Shown: positions 46,001 through 58,000 of the stretch, piece after piece
Position numbering within the stretch: position 1 is the first letter of the stretch
How the letters are laid out: every line of letters starts with the position of its first letter
Source of the DNA: Talpa occidentalis
Lineage: Eukaryota; Chordata; Mammalia; Eulipotyphla; Talpidae
DNA length: 64,000 nt
Direction of reading: 5' to 3'
NCBI RefSeq assembly: GCF_014898055.3
Contig: NW_023601754.1
Span: 52,693,013-52,757,012, forward strand
Made by a program: the position numbers and the translations under genes
Notes under the pieces: generated by a model
Databases searched by the model: none
The model's input: the letters and a program-made list of their open reading frames with translations, nothing else
What the model was told of the DNA's origin: nothing

Positions 46001-49000
46001 CCTGCTCTGAGCCCGGGAGTGGCTGCTCCGGGAGGGGTCGCCAGGCTCGCCTTGCACGACTGTAACCTCCAAAGCCTGCTCGCCTCAGCGAGGGCGGCGA
46101 GAGTTTTGACTGAAATCACGTATTTTGATGCGCGTGGAGGCGCCGGTCGGGCCGACGTCCGCGTCCCTGTCGAGCTCCCCGGGTGGCCTCAGCCCTGCCA
46201 GGCCTTGCTGAAAGCCGGGGTCCGTCACGACCCATTCTCAGAGGAGAGCTGGGGCGCAGAGCTGTGAGCGGGTTTGGAGGCTGTTTGTTTTCAGGCGGAA
46301 ACAGGAGCAGGGCTTGCTGCCCCCGACACCCCAGCACCGGGCTGGGCCCCCGGGGCAGCAGCTTCACGGAGCCGGGGCCCGAGGATGTGCCGGGCGGGCC
46401 TGGCTGGTGGGGCAGCAGCCCAGGGCAGTGCCCGCTCCTGGGAGGCGGCGGCGTCTGGGCTGCGCTTTGGGCTCCTGGAGAGATGGGAGCTTGGAGCAAA
46501 GGGGATTTGTGGTCCGGATGCCCTTTCCTGGTCCTCATCCCCCTGCCCTTCCGGAACACGGCTCCTCGAAGGCTGTTTCGTTCACGACTTACCCCTGGAG
46601 CCTGCCTGGCACGCAGCAGGCGCTCATTCACCAGTGCCCGTGAGGGAAGGTGGTCGTGTGGGCGGGCGGGTGGTCAGATGGGCCGGAGGGCAGTACCTGT
46701 GGGTGATGTAGCCTGGCACGGCGTGCCCAGAGCACGGCTCTTGTCCAAGGCCACGATGAGGAGAGGCAAGGGGGGAGACAGACAAGGCCGGGCCCCGGGC
46801 CCCGCCGCACCACCCGCTCATCTGCACGGTGGGCGCGGGCTGCCCCCGACTGTCGCTCCCGACCTCTGTCTGGGATGAGAGCTGAGAGCCCAGGCCAGGC
46901 TGTGCAGTGGCGGGCGCCGGCGTCTCTGGCTGTGTCTGCGTCTCGTGACCTGTCACAGGCCCCGGGCATCGCGCTGCAGACCCGCGCCGCCCAGGCAAGG
47001 GGACCCCAGCAGGCCCCAGGCAGCGGTCAGGTCAGACAGACGCCGCCGCGGTGACCGGGCCTGGCCTCGGAACTCGCCGTGCAGCGCCTGCGAGGCTGCA
47101 TCCTGGCGTCCGGGAAGCGGGTGCGCGTCTCTCCCTGCCAGCTGAGGCCCTGGGCCCCCGGCTACCGGTCGCCCGGGGGCCTCGGGCATCTTCCATCCTG
47201 CCTTCCTGCGCCGCAGTGCTGGCCAGTGAGGACTGGGGTCCCGGGAGTGGCCCTGGGGCACATGCGTTAGCTTGGGTGAAGCCTGGTGTGCCAGGAGCCC
47301 AAGAGGTGGGCGGGGGAGGGTGCAGGGCTGTGCCCAGCAAGGGGCTGTGGACAGACAGACACGGGGGGGCTACCGCCTGTTCGCAGGGTGGATTTTCCAC
47401 CTCCTGGAGCCCGAGCCAGTGGAGCGGGAGTGGGGGCTTCCTCGTAAGGCGGGGGGGGGGAGTCTCAGTGGATGTGCCCAGCGCAGGACAGCACGCGACC
47501 AGGCGGTGGCCCTGCACACACGGCTGTGCGGTGCGCACGGGGGTTGTGGCCCCTCTCTGCCTCACCCCATGGGCGGCGGGGCCGCCGTCTGCACCTGTGA
47601 GGCGTGGCCGCAGGGGCTGTGAGGACCCGGAGAGCCCGTGCTGCGGGGTGTTGGGCTCTGGCCGGCAAGGGCCCTGCGAGCCCCTGGGCAGAGGCTGCCC
47701 GTCCCCCGGTTGAACGGGCCAGAAGTGCAGGCCTGTGTGAGCAGTAGCTCAGCTCCTACGTGTGGCTGGCGGATTTAAACACAACTGCTTGCCTGGCCTC
47801 AGGCCACCCATTGGCAGCTCTCTCGAGTGCATTAGCATCCAGCGCGACATAAATCATGCTGTCGTCTTCAGAATACTCATCTACCCGCCCACCCGCCCGT
47901 CCATCCGTATCCCGTGCGCTCACCCACCCGTCCATCACCTGCCTGCTCACACCCGTCCGTCATCCGAGCTCCGTTCAGCCGTCCGTCTACACCGCCCTCC
48001 CCGCTGCCACCCGCCCATCCTCCAGCCGTCCACCCTCCACCACCCTCCACCCACCACCCTCCGTCCAGCCACCCCCACCCCCATCTTCTCAGAAGCCTTC
48101 CTGTCCACTCCCCGCCCCCCGCTTGTCCATCTCTCTTCCCTCCTCTTTTCTCTTTCCTCGTATCCACCTGCCCGTCGCCATCTGCTCCCCATCCCCACCC
48201 ACCTGTCTGTCCTTCCACTTCCACTCGCCCCCCAGAGCCGCCCCGTGGCCCCGCAGGGGGAGCGCTGGGCCCACGGAAGGGTTTTCCCACCTCGGGACAA
48301 CCAGTCTGCCCTCGCCGCGGTCTCCGGGAGGCGAGGGCCGAGACGGCCCCGGAGCGCCTTCGCTCTACTTTGCTCGCCCACGTGCCCGCAGGTGCCACGC
48401 AGGTCTGCCCGGCTGTGCGGCGGGCTGGCTGGCTGGGCTGAAGCCGGGGCCTGCCCTCCCGCTGCCCCGGCCCTGCGTGCAGCCCCGCACGCCTCTCCCC
48501 CCGAGCCAGCCTTTGATCCACACACGAGACGCAGAATCATGATTTCCAGGACCTCGCCAGCCCCCGAAGTATCCATGGTGACCAGAACCGTCTGCCCGCC
48601 CTCCCCGTACACCATCTGCACATCTCCCTGGCCTTCTGGGAGACAGAGGGGGTGCCGGCAGGTTAAGGGTGCTCAGGGTCTCGTCCCCCACCCCCTGGGC
48701 TGCTGCTGCCAGGGCCAGGCTTTGTGTCCAGGGCTGGGCTGTGCCCGCAAGGGCAGGAGGCCACAGGTGGGGCTCTCCGTTCTGCCGCACCTGGCACTGC
48801 ACTGCTGCACGGGGGGGGAGTGCGGGGCTGGGAGTCACTAGTGACAGGTCCTCCTGAGGGCCACGCTGTGGTCGCAAGGGTCCAGTGTCCCCATCTGCAT
48901 GGGCACTGTTGGGGGTCGCGGTTCTGGGGTGGCCGGCAGCAGGAGGACTGGCTGGCTCATAGGCAGAGGTGGCAGTGGGGGACCCGTGCAGGAGGAGGGC

Positions 49001-52000
49001 GCCCAGGCCGGGCCGAAGGGGAGGCAGTGGGCAGGAGTCCCTGGAGGTGGGAGCGTGGACGGTCTGGAGTCTGGGGCTGCGCTGGGGGCTCCGGCCTCAG
49101 CTGGAACGGGGATGGGGAGGCCGGATGAGGTCTGTCCCGAGGTCGCCGGGAGGGTCGGGAGGACAGGACCTGAGCGAGGGCAGGGCCGGGGCTCGTGCAG
49201 TCCTCTGTGCCGGGTGGCTGGGCACGGGCTGCAGCACGGGCGCCAGCAGCACCGAATCTGGCCCCTCGGGCGGAGCAGGGTCCTGTGGGCGCAGAAGTCC
49301 TTGTTTACCCCCTTTCGTCTTGTGACCTGATGGGCCTGGGGGGAGGCGTGTGGCCCGGCGTTTTTAATTATCTCCCGTAATGAGGTCGGAGAGCAGCCAT
49401 CAGAGGCTGTGCCCCGTGGGCGTCGGGCCAAGCACCGCCCTTACTCTTTAACGGGTCACCGCGCCGTCCGGGCCGAGGACAGCAGGGCCAGGCTCCTGGT
49501 GGACGCACCGTCGTCAGCTCACCGAGCCGGGCGTCCGAGCGCCGTGGGTGACGCTGCTGAAACTTCCAGAGGGACAGCTGAGCGGGGCCTGCTGCCCGCC
49601 CCTCTGTGGTGGACTGCAGGCTGGCGGGGCGGAGCCCTGAGCGTCTTGACCGCGTGCTGTCCCCAGGGGTTCTCCGGGGTGTGTGTGAGCCTCAGGCGCG
49701 GCTGCTCCCCTTCCCGGGTCCTCACAGGCACCGTTGGGACTTTAGCTAATTTTGCTTTTTATCAAAAACACGTCCCTTATTTCTCTATCTGCTGTCCTGG
49801 AGAGAGAGCGGATGCCCCCGCGTAGCTGCTGAGAAGCGCGGGGGGCGTGGGGGGGGGCTTCCCGCCCCTGCCTCCCACAGTCGGCTGAGCACTGAGCCCT
49901 CTCCTTCCCGGGGGAGGGGCCATCAGGGCCCCCCAGATTCACATTGGCCCAGAGCCCGAGAGCCCCCCTTATTGGAAGACAGGCCTTGGCAGCCACCAGG
50001 CTGCTTCAATGAGGTCAGGGGCGGTGTCTCTGGAGAAAGAGCCGCAGAGGGCACAGGCCGGGCTGGGGCGATGCGGCCTGACTGCCAGCAGCCCCCAGAA
50101 GCTGGGGAGGCGGGGTGGGACCCCTAGAGGCAGCGGGCACCCTGACTCTGCACCAGGCCTCCAGCTTGTGCAAGCTTGGGGTGTTGAAGCTCTGGCTGCG
50201 GTCTCCTGCGCCCCGGGACGCGAACTCGGGGATCACGTGGATTCGAACTTCCCGCCCTCCCCAGGGAGCCCAGGTGGACGCCGGCTCTCCTGTCCTCCAG
50301 GTGGACGGGGTCAACAGGGACGGTCGTGCCTCGGCCTTGTGCTGCCCCCCAAACGGGGCCGCGTGGCTGGGCGGGTGTTGGCCTCTCGGAGGCCGGCTGG
50401 AGCTGGGCCGGCCGCTGGTGCTGCTGCGAGGTCAGGAGTGGGGCATCCTTGCCCCTGCTCCAGCCTCACGGGCTCCAGGACACGGTGCGGAGCCACGTGG
50501 GGCACACTGAGGACAGGTGAGCGGGTGCCCGCTTGTGTGGGGTCCCCAGAGTCGCTGCCGCCTGGAGACGGAAAGTGGATTGGCCAGGCCAGGTGTGTCT
50601 CCTGGGGCAGAGCTGCAGGGCGGACGGAAGGTTCTGGAGATGATGGTGGCTGGTGGCCCAGCAGTGTGAATGGACTCGATGCTGCTGTGCTTTGCGCTGA
50701 GAAGAGGCTCGAGGGGCCGCATGTCCACGCGCTGCCTGCAGCTGAGGCCGCTTTCGTGACTTGTCAACGAACAGGGCACGCGGACCCCGAGGCTCGGCAG
50801 CCGCTGGAGGAGCAACAGCTGGCGTTCTTTGCGTGTTTTTCACTTTGTTCCTGTTGCATAAATGCCACAATCAGGAGCTCGGAGTAGAGGAGCTCTGCGG
50901 GTCCCAACCAGCGAGGGAGGCCGTGCCCCGCTCTGAGGTCACTGCCTGCCCCAGGGAAGACGCCGCTGTCTTGTCCTGCGAGTCAGGCCAAGCCAAGGGC
51001 ATGATCACGGGTGGGGGGGCACCCTGGGGGTTTCTGGGGTGATGGCAGGGGCATGGGGGCGCCCTGGGGGGGTCTCCTTGCCGCCCAAGGCTGGTCAGCT
51101 GTTGACACGATGCTGCCCTTTGGGGTGCAGGTCCGGGCATCCAGCAGCCTCTTTGGAGGGGTCATCCTGCGGGATCCAGGCCTGGTTTGCTCCCACGGCC
51201 AGGGAAGGGCTGGGGTTCTCTGGGCGGAGCCTGAGCGGGCATCCTGGTCGCTCCTGGTCTCTGGGCGCTGTGCCCTTGAATTCCACCTTCTCTGCAAAAC
51301 ACAGGTCTGGGCTGGATCCACTTCCTGGACCCACCCTCAAGGCCCTGGTCAGTCTGCAGTTGCGCAGCCCCTAACTTTGACCCGGCATTTCCAAACCCGG
51401 CCGTGGCGCCTCCTCGCACTCTGTCCCCGGGGCCTGCAGGGTTCCATGGAGCGCACTTTGGGAAAGTGGCACTGAGCCGCCGTAGGGCGCCGGCCTGGGG
51501 GATGCCGGGAGTGGGGTGGCGGCTGCCCTCAGAGGTGTTGGGAGAGGGGCCGCTGCCTCCCAGCCCCTGCCCCGGCTCACGAGCAGGCCCTTTCAGCCGC
51601 GGTGCCTGACCGTTCTGTAGAAGAGCCGCTGGCGCCCTGGTTTGGCCCTGGAGCCGCCAGCGTCAATGTTTCAGGCGGGGGGGGTCATGCTGGGGTGAAC
51701 TGCCACCCACGCGGGCTCTTTCTGCGCTGTGGGCTGCGAGGCGCAGTGGACGGCAGCCCCCGGGCCTGCCCTTCCGTCTCCACAACCGGGAAGCTGCCCT
51801 GCGGTGGACAGTGCCCCCTGGCCCTCCCCGCTGGCTGCCCCGGGGCGTGTCCCCGGGCCCGACCCACCTTCTCCTGCGGGCCCTGTGGGTGGGTGCCCTG
51901 GGCAGAGCAGGTGACCTGGGTGAGGCTGTGCCCTTGTGTGCGCCTCCCCTGTGAGCTGAGCGGAGTGTGGGAACACGCCCGGCCCCACCCGAACGGGGCA

Positions 52001-55000
52001 GGTCCTGGCACCTGGCCTTGCCAGGGAAATTTGAAATCGGTAAAAATTGCCTGGGTCAGCAGGGGGGAGGGGCAGGCCCTCCCTGTGGGTGACCAGGAAG
52101 CCAAGCCCGCCCCCCTGTTTTGAGCACCCCGTTGGCTGTGGACAGACAGCTCCGCTTCCTGGCATCACTTTCTTGCGTGTCCTGAGGCCCTGGGGATGCC
52201 CCGTCAGCTGAGCGCGTGGTTGGGAGGGTCTGCCTCGGGGTCCTCCAGAAGCCATGACCTCTGCCTCCCGGCCCCGGGGGTCCAGTCAGCGAGGGCTCCA
52301 GACGGCTGCAGCGACCCTGTGTCCGCCCGCCCGGGGTGTGGGGCGGGGGCGCACGCAGGGGCTTGCCTTGGTTCCCCGCCCCGCAGCCGGGTCCCTGCAC
52401 TCCCCCTGCCCGTGCCGGCTGGTGCCCTCCTGAGCCCCTCCGTGTCCCCGAAGCCCCTCTGCGGCCTTGGGGCCTCCGCAGGAGAACGCGGCTGGAGACC
52501 CTGCTGCTGCTCCCCGGCGAGGGGCGGGGCAGGCGTGTCTGCGGGGCTTCTGGGGTACAGCCCCTGCTCCGCGGCCCCTCTCGCTGCCCCCCTCGCGTTG
52601 CCTGTTGACTAATTGCAGGAAGCACAGAGACAAACACAGGCAGCTCCCTCCAGCCCCACCTCGAGCCGTGTCTATTTTCAGCCGCGCTGCAAACAAGCTG
52701 GAAATGTGCTGTCGCCCCCTTTGTTCTGCTCCCTGTTTCCCGTCTCTCTGTAATTATGGGAAATGTTTATTCATTCACTAAGGACCATCCATTCGATTCT
52801 CCATTTCTCTGGGCCCGTCCGTGTCGTCACTGAAGTCCTGCTTCTCGCGGGCGTGGCGGGCTCGCAGCCCCTGGCCAGCACACAGACCGGCCTCAGGTGG
52901 CTCGGTGTGCATGGGGGCCCTTCGCACCCCGCAGCGCCCTCCACGGCCAGGCAGCTGGTGCCCCCGGCATCCCTTCCAGTGCCAGACCCTGTCGCGTGCC
53001 CAGCAATCGGGTTCCCAAGGCCTCCTCTTTTGGGGGCGCTGGCCCTGTGACCAGCGAGCACTCCCCCTGGACATACAGCCAAGGGGCAGACATTTCAGGG
53101 GCTCTGGAAGCGGCGGCACTACCACACCCCGCTTCCCCGTCTTCTGCTGGCAGGAGAGGCCGCCCTTGCTTGGACGAGCTCTGCAGAGCGGATTACATCC
53201 CCTTGACCCTCTGCGGTGCCAGCGCTGACCCGCGCCCGGATGACTTGCTTTTCAACATGCGTGTTCCCTGAACCACACGTTTAGAAACATGTTTCTTTAT
53301 TTTCCATTCTTTATTTCTCATTCTCAAAAGAAGAGGTTTTTTTATTTCAAGATTTATTTCTGCATACAAGAGCTGGGGTGCAGGCCAGAGGTGCGGGGGT
53401 GGGGTGAGAGGATTCACCAAGAAAGTGGGGAGCAGAACAGGCGGATCCACTGAAATCCGCTGCTGAGGGGAGCAGCGGGGAGACAGGAGAGGAGGCAGGA
53501 GAGGTCTGCTGCGCCAAGCGGGTCAGCTCCCTGGCCGGGGATCGGGGATCGAACTCGTGCTATGGATAGCTTCACAGTGCTGAGACTGAACCCCTTGCGC
53601 CACCAGGGAGGCCCCAAGAGAAGAGTTTTTTTTCTTTTAAAGGAGAACATGGTTGCAGTCGCCTGCACTAGCATAACTCTCCAGGGAAGGCGTCCTCCGA
53701 GGTGTCCAGAGCCGCCTCCGGCCGCTCACGTGGCACTTCCACCCCAAGGCACAGCCTCAGGGCCAAGCAGGGCAGTTGAGGGGACACCTGCGTGAGACAC
53801 TCAGGCGCCCGGTGATCAGAGTGAAGCGAGGCCTCTGGCCCGGCGGAGGGCTTGCCACGGGAGAGGACGCTGTATTCACGGCACAAGCGCGGTGCGGGTG
53901 GTGGGCCCAGCTGTGCGCCATGACCGCTCTCCAGCGGGCGCAGAGGCCCAGCTCCTCCTGGTGGGGGGCACCGGGGCCGCCAGCGAGGGGCCGACCTTGT
54001 CCTATGTCTGGGTCCCACGACACGGCGAATCTTGGCTGTGGCGCGGATGTGCATGGCCAGACCTCGCCCGCGCTCGCTGCAGAGGGCAGGCTGCATCTGG
54101 GGCGAGGCTTTGCCCCCCTGGAAACGCGTGCGGTTTCAGGTGGAAACGGAGCTTGTAAGTGGCTCCTGAACACCTTGAGTCTGATTCTAGGAGTGTCCCG
54201 CTGACCCCGTTAGGAAAGTGGGACATTTGCTGGGTTTTTAAAGCAGAGATTTAATGAGCTGGGCTGATGCTGCGGACGCCCCGCCGCCTGGGGCGGTGGG
54301 AGGTTCTTTGTCCAGAGACAGCGAGGGCTGCAGTGTGCGGGCAGCAGTGGGTGCTCAGCCCGGCCCCTCCCTGGCAGGGGCCATCAGCCGTGACCCCTCA
54401 GGCTGCCTGTGACGTCCGTGTGGAGTGGACGAGAGGCCAGAGGAACAAGGGAGTGGGCTGGACACGTTCTCGGGCCTCTCTGAGGTGGCCGCCCCCTCCG
54501 GGAGCTGGCAGGAAGGGCCCACCTCGCCCGCTGTGAGAGAATGGACTAGGAGTGTCCATGTGTGTGTGGGCAACTGTGACCAGGACCCCTGGCCAGCGTG
54601 GCAGCTGGGGGCTTGTGGTGCGGTCCTGGAGGCCTGAGTGCCCGTCCCAGGTGGCTGCCTCACACCCTGGCCTGGTCATGCTGCACCCCGCTGGCCAGCG
54701 CATGTCTGCCCTCCTTGCTGCTCCCTGCCTGGACTGGGTCAGGCTCCTCCTGGACCTTGGGGATTCCCTGCGGTGCTGCCTCTGTTAACTGCCCTGCCAG
54801 CTCAGCCCTGGAAGGATTTCACGTGAAGGTTAAGTCAGCCGGTGCAGCATGATTAGCCCCAGAGCAGAGCTGCATCTGGCTGACGAGGTGCTGCTCCAGC
54901 GGGGACCTGGCCTGGCCGGGCACCTACACAGGCTGGCATCACCAGCAAGCTGGCCTCACACCACCCTGTGGGTGCAGGGAGTTGGCTGAGGTCGGATGCT

Positions 55001-58000
55001 GAGGGGACAAGCCTAACGCCGTAGCCCTGCCTGCTGAGCCGCCGGGACACTTAGGGGCCAGCTCTGGCCAGCCCTGGTCAGCCCTGCCTGGGCCCGCCAG
55101 CCTCTGCTCTGACACGCGTCTCCTGGGGCATGCCTGCACCTCTGGGCAGGGCACCAGCCCTCGCTGCCGGCGTGTGCAGTGGTGGGGGCCGCGCGCAGCT
55201 CATTGTCTTCACCCGTGTTTATCTGGGATGAAGCCCAGTTTGGTGGTGAGCTGCTGGGGTGCCCCCACCCCTCTCATGTGCTGTAAGGTGCAGCCCCTGA
55301 CTTCTGAGCCCTCGGCAGCCACAGTGACACACTGAACAAAATGCACCAAGTATTTGAGGCCGTTGGCAACCGAAAGCAGGCAGGGCTGGGGGGCTGCACC
55401 CTCCGCACAGGGACGCCTTTGGGGAAGCCCCATATTCACGGGGTGGGGGGCTTCCTGACAGCAGGCGAGTACCCAGGGCTGAGGAGTTGATCTTGGAGGT
55501 CCAGGTCAGGCTGCAGGGTGGCTGCAGAGAGAGCATCCTGGAAAGCGGAGCAGCCTGGAATCCACCTAAGCCTGACTCTGGGGAGATCCGAGTGCCAGCC
55601 CAGGGCTCTCTGCCCACGGAGCCCAGTGCCGGAGCCTCAGAGTCCTCAGGAATCAATGGGGGGTGGGAGGTGGTTGGCAAACCTGGGTTTCCTTGCTTGG
55701 CTAGAAAAGTGGAGCCTCGAAGGTCAGCTCCTGCCTGCAGGAAGGGAAGCCCCCAGCGCTGCTCCCTGAATTCTGGGCATCCAGTTGTCCTGGGGTGTGA
55801 GCAGTCAGTCCCCAGATCAGCCTGGGCTGAGAGGCAGGCAGGCAGCACCCCATCGCTCTCCTGCCTGCAGGACTGTGAGCGCTTGCATCCATCACGCTCC
55901 ATCCATCCTGTCCACCGGCAGCTGCCTGAGCTGCACCCCAAAGACTTGGCTGTTCCCCCAGAAACCCTGAGCCTCACGGGGGCCCCTCCGGGGAGCCCCA
56001 CAGAGAGAAGGGCCGGTCCCGGTGCAGCAGCACTGGCCTAGGCCCCGGCCCCGCACCCTCAGCTCTCCCGCCCAGGAGCTCCCGCCTGCGACCCACCTGC
56101 CTCGCGGCTCCTCTGGGACCCACCTGGGTCCCTCCGAGGCCACAACACGCAGACACCAAGATAACCCCACGTTGCTGCCGAGGCGCCTTTTTGTATCTCG
56201 CGCTATTTATAAAAGTATGATTCATTTAGCAGCCGCTGCGAGCTGAGAACGTAGCCTCTCGTAGCCACTGGTTCTGCTCTCTCCAGAGCGCGGGGAGGGC
56301 CTCCAGTCAGTGGGGTGACAGGGCCCCGGCATGCACCTGCCTTCAGGGAGCTTGAAGTCGGCCACCAGCCAGTGCGCCTACCCCTGGGCCGGTTGGGGCC
56401 TTCCCGGATGAGGCGGCACCCAGGCGGGTGACTCGTGAGACGCAGAGGGCTCCCGAGATGTGCGGGCACGCCGGGATGGCGGCTGACCTTGCCGTCCGCC
56501 GCAGACGCTTTAGGTTGAGTGTCCTTGTTTAGTCACCACCGCTGTCCAGTCCAGGCTCTGCCGGACTCTTCCCCTGTCTGCCCCGAGGCAGCTCTGCCCC
56601 GGCCAGGGGAGCCGAGCTGGGAGCTGGCGCTGGGCCCAGCGGCCTCTGTGCTTCAGACGCGAGCTCGGCGACCCCTCGAGCAGCACCGGCACGCGGGGGG
56701 CCCCAGCTGGGATGGGCCGTGGGGGGCGGCTTGTGGCTGACGCCCTCATGGTCTCAACCGGCTGCTTGGCACCTGGCGCGTCTCCCCGCCAGGACTTCCC
56801 AACGACTTGAAATGTTCTCATGTGCGAAGAGCCTTTTTTTATACAAGAAATGGAATTATTTTCAGCCTGTTGTCAGGCAGCTGTCAAAAGACATGGCAGA
56901 CACAGGCACCGGAGACGAGGATTGAGGGGCCGGAGTCTGGGGGTCCCGTGTGCCCAGTGACTGGAGCCCGTGGGCAGACCCGTGGGGCTGGGCTGGGGCG
57001 AGGGGCATGTTCTGTTACGTTCTCTTCATGTCTAGGAGGAGGGGCTGGAGGGGCTGAGCATTTGGGGTTCATCTGGGGGTGACTGTCTTCCTTCCCGGAT
57101 TTGGCAGACTGAATCGACACTTTCCTCCTGCCCCTGCGGTGGTGGACCAGACGTCCCCAACCCTAAAGAGGCCCCTGCCCTTCATGGTGAGCAGGCGGCG
57201 AGCAACCCCCAAATCCTGCTGTCCCCCCCACTTCTGGAGCTAGCCACTTGAAATCAGACCTCACCAGGACTGCGCCCGCACAACCTCTAGTGGTCACTCG
57301 GGTGTCCGTGGGGGCCCCGTGAGCCTGGGTCTGCCAGCTGCTGGAGGGGTTGGTCCCTGTGAGCTGTTCTCAGGGAGCCCAGCGGGCACCCCCGCCGGCC
57401 TCCACGGGGTAAGCTGCCAAGAGTTATGACCCCGCAGGCCTGGGGAGACGCGGTGTGGATCTTGCCTCCCCGTCTTGGTGCTCACTGCACCCCGGTGTGG
57501 CCTCCGTTCCTGCTGGCCCCGATGGGGTGAGGCTGCAGCCAGAGGCTCACACACGTGTCCTTGGTTCTGGCGCGGGAGGCTTGGCTGCAGCCCCCAAGCT
57601 CGTCCTGTGGGTGTCGATTCGCCCCTCCCGGCTGGTGGGCCTCGCTGGCCTCAGGCGGACACGTTCGTGAAACAATGAGTGGGCACGAGCCGAGTCCATT
57701 GCCTGCTGACCCCACGGAACAGCGCGGCCGGGCACGGAGCACCCCCAAGGACACAGGGCCTCAGGGTGGTCTGTGCTGGAACCCCACGGCTCTCCTGGTT
57801 AGCATGTGAGGGTCCGGGGAGCAGGAAGGAGGCGCGCCCAGAGCCAGCACCCGCACACGGAGCTCCCCGCCATGGGGGACGCAGAGAGCATGGCTGCCTG
57901 GAGGCCTGCGGTGGCGAGGGGCTGGCATCCACAACGGCCCACCTCCTCCAGCAGGACTTGTGGGGTGGTGCCTGGCCCAGGACCGGCACACAGTGGGGCT

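Noticed and set aside
47762..48841. Long Ser/Pro/His/Thr-rich forward frames
   Set aside because: Explained by the decayed CCAC/CCGT tetranucleotide tract; no homology and overlapping in several frames.
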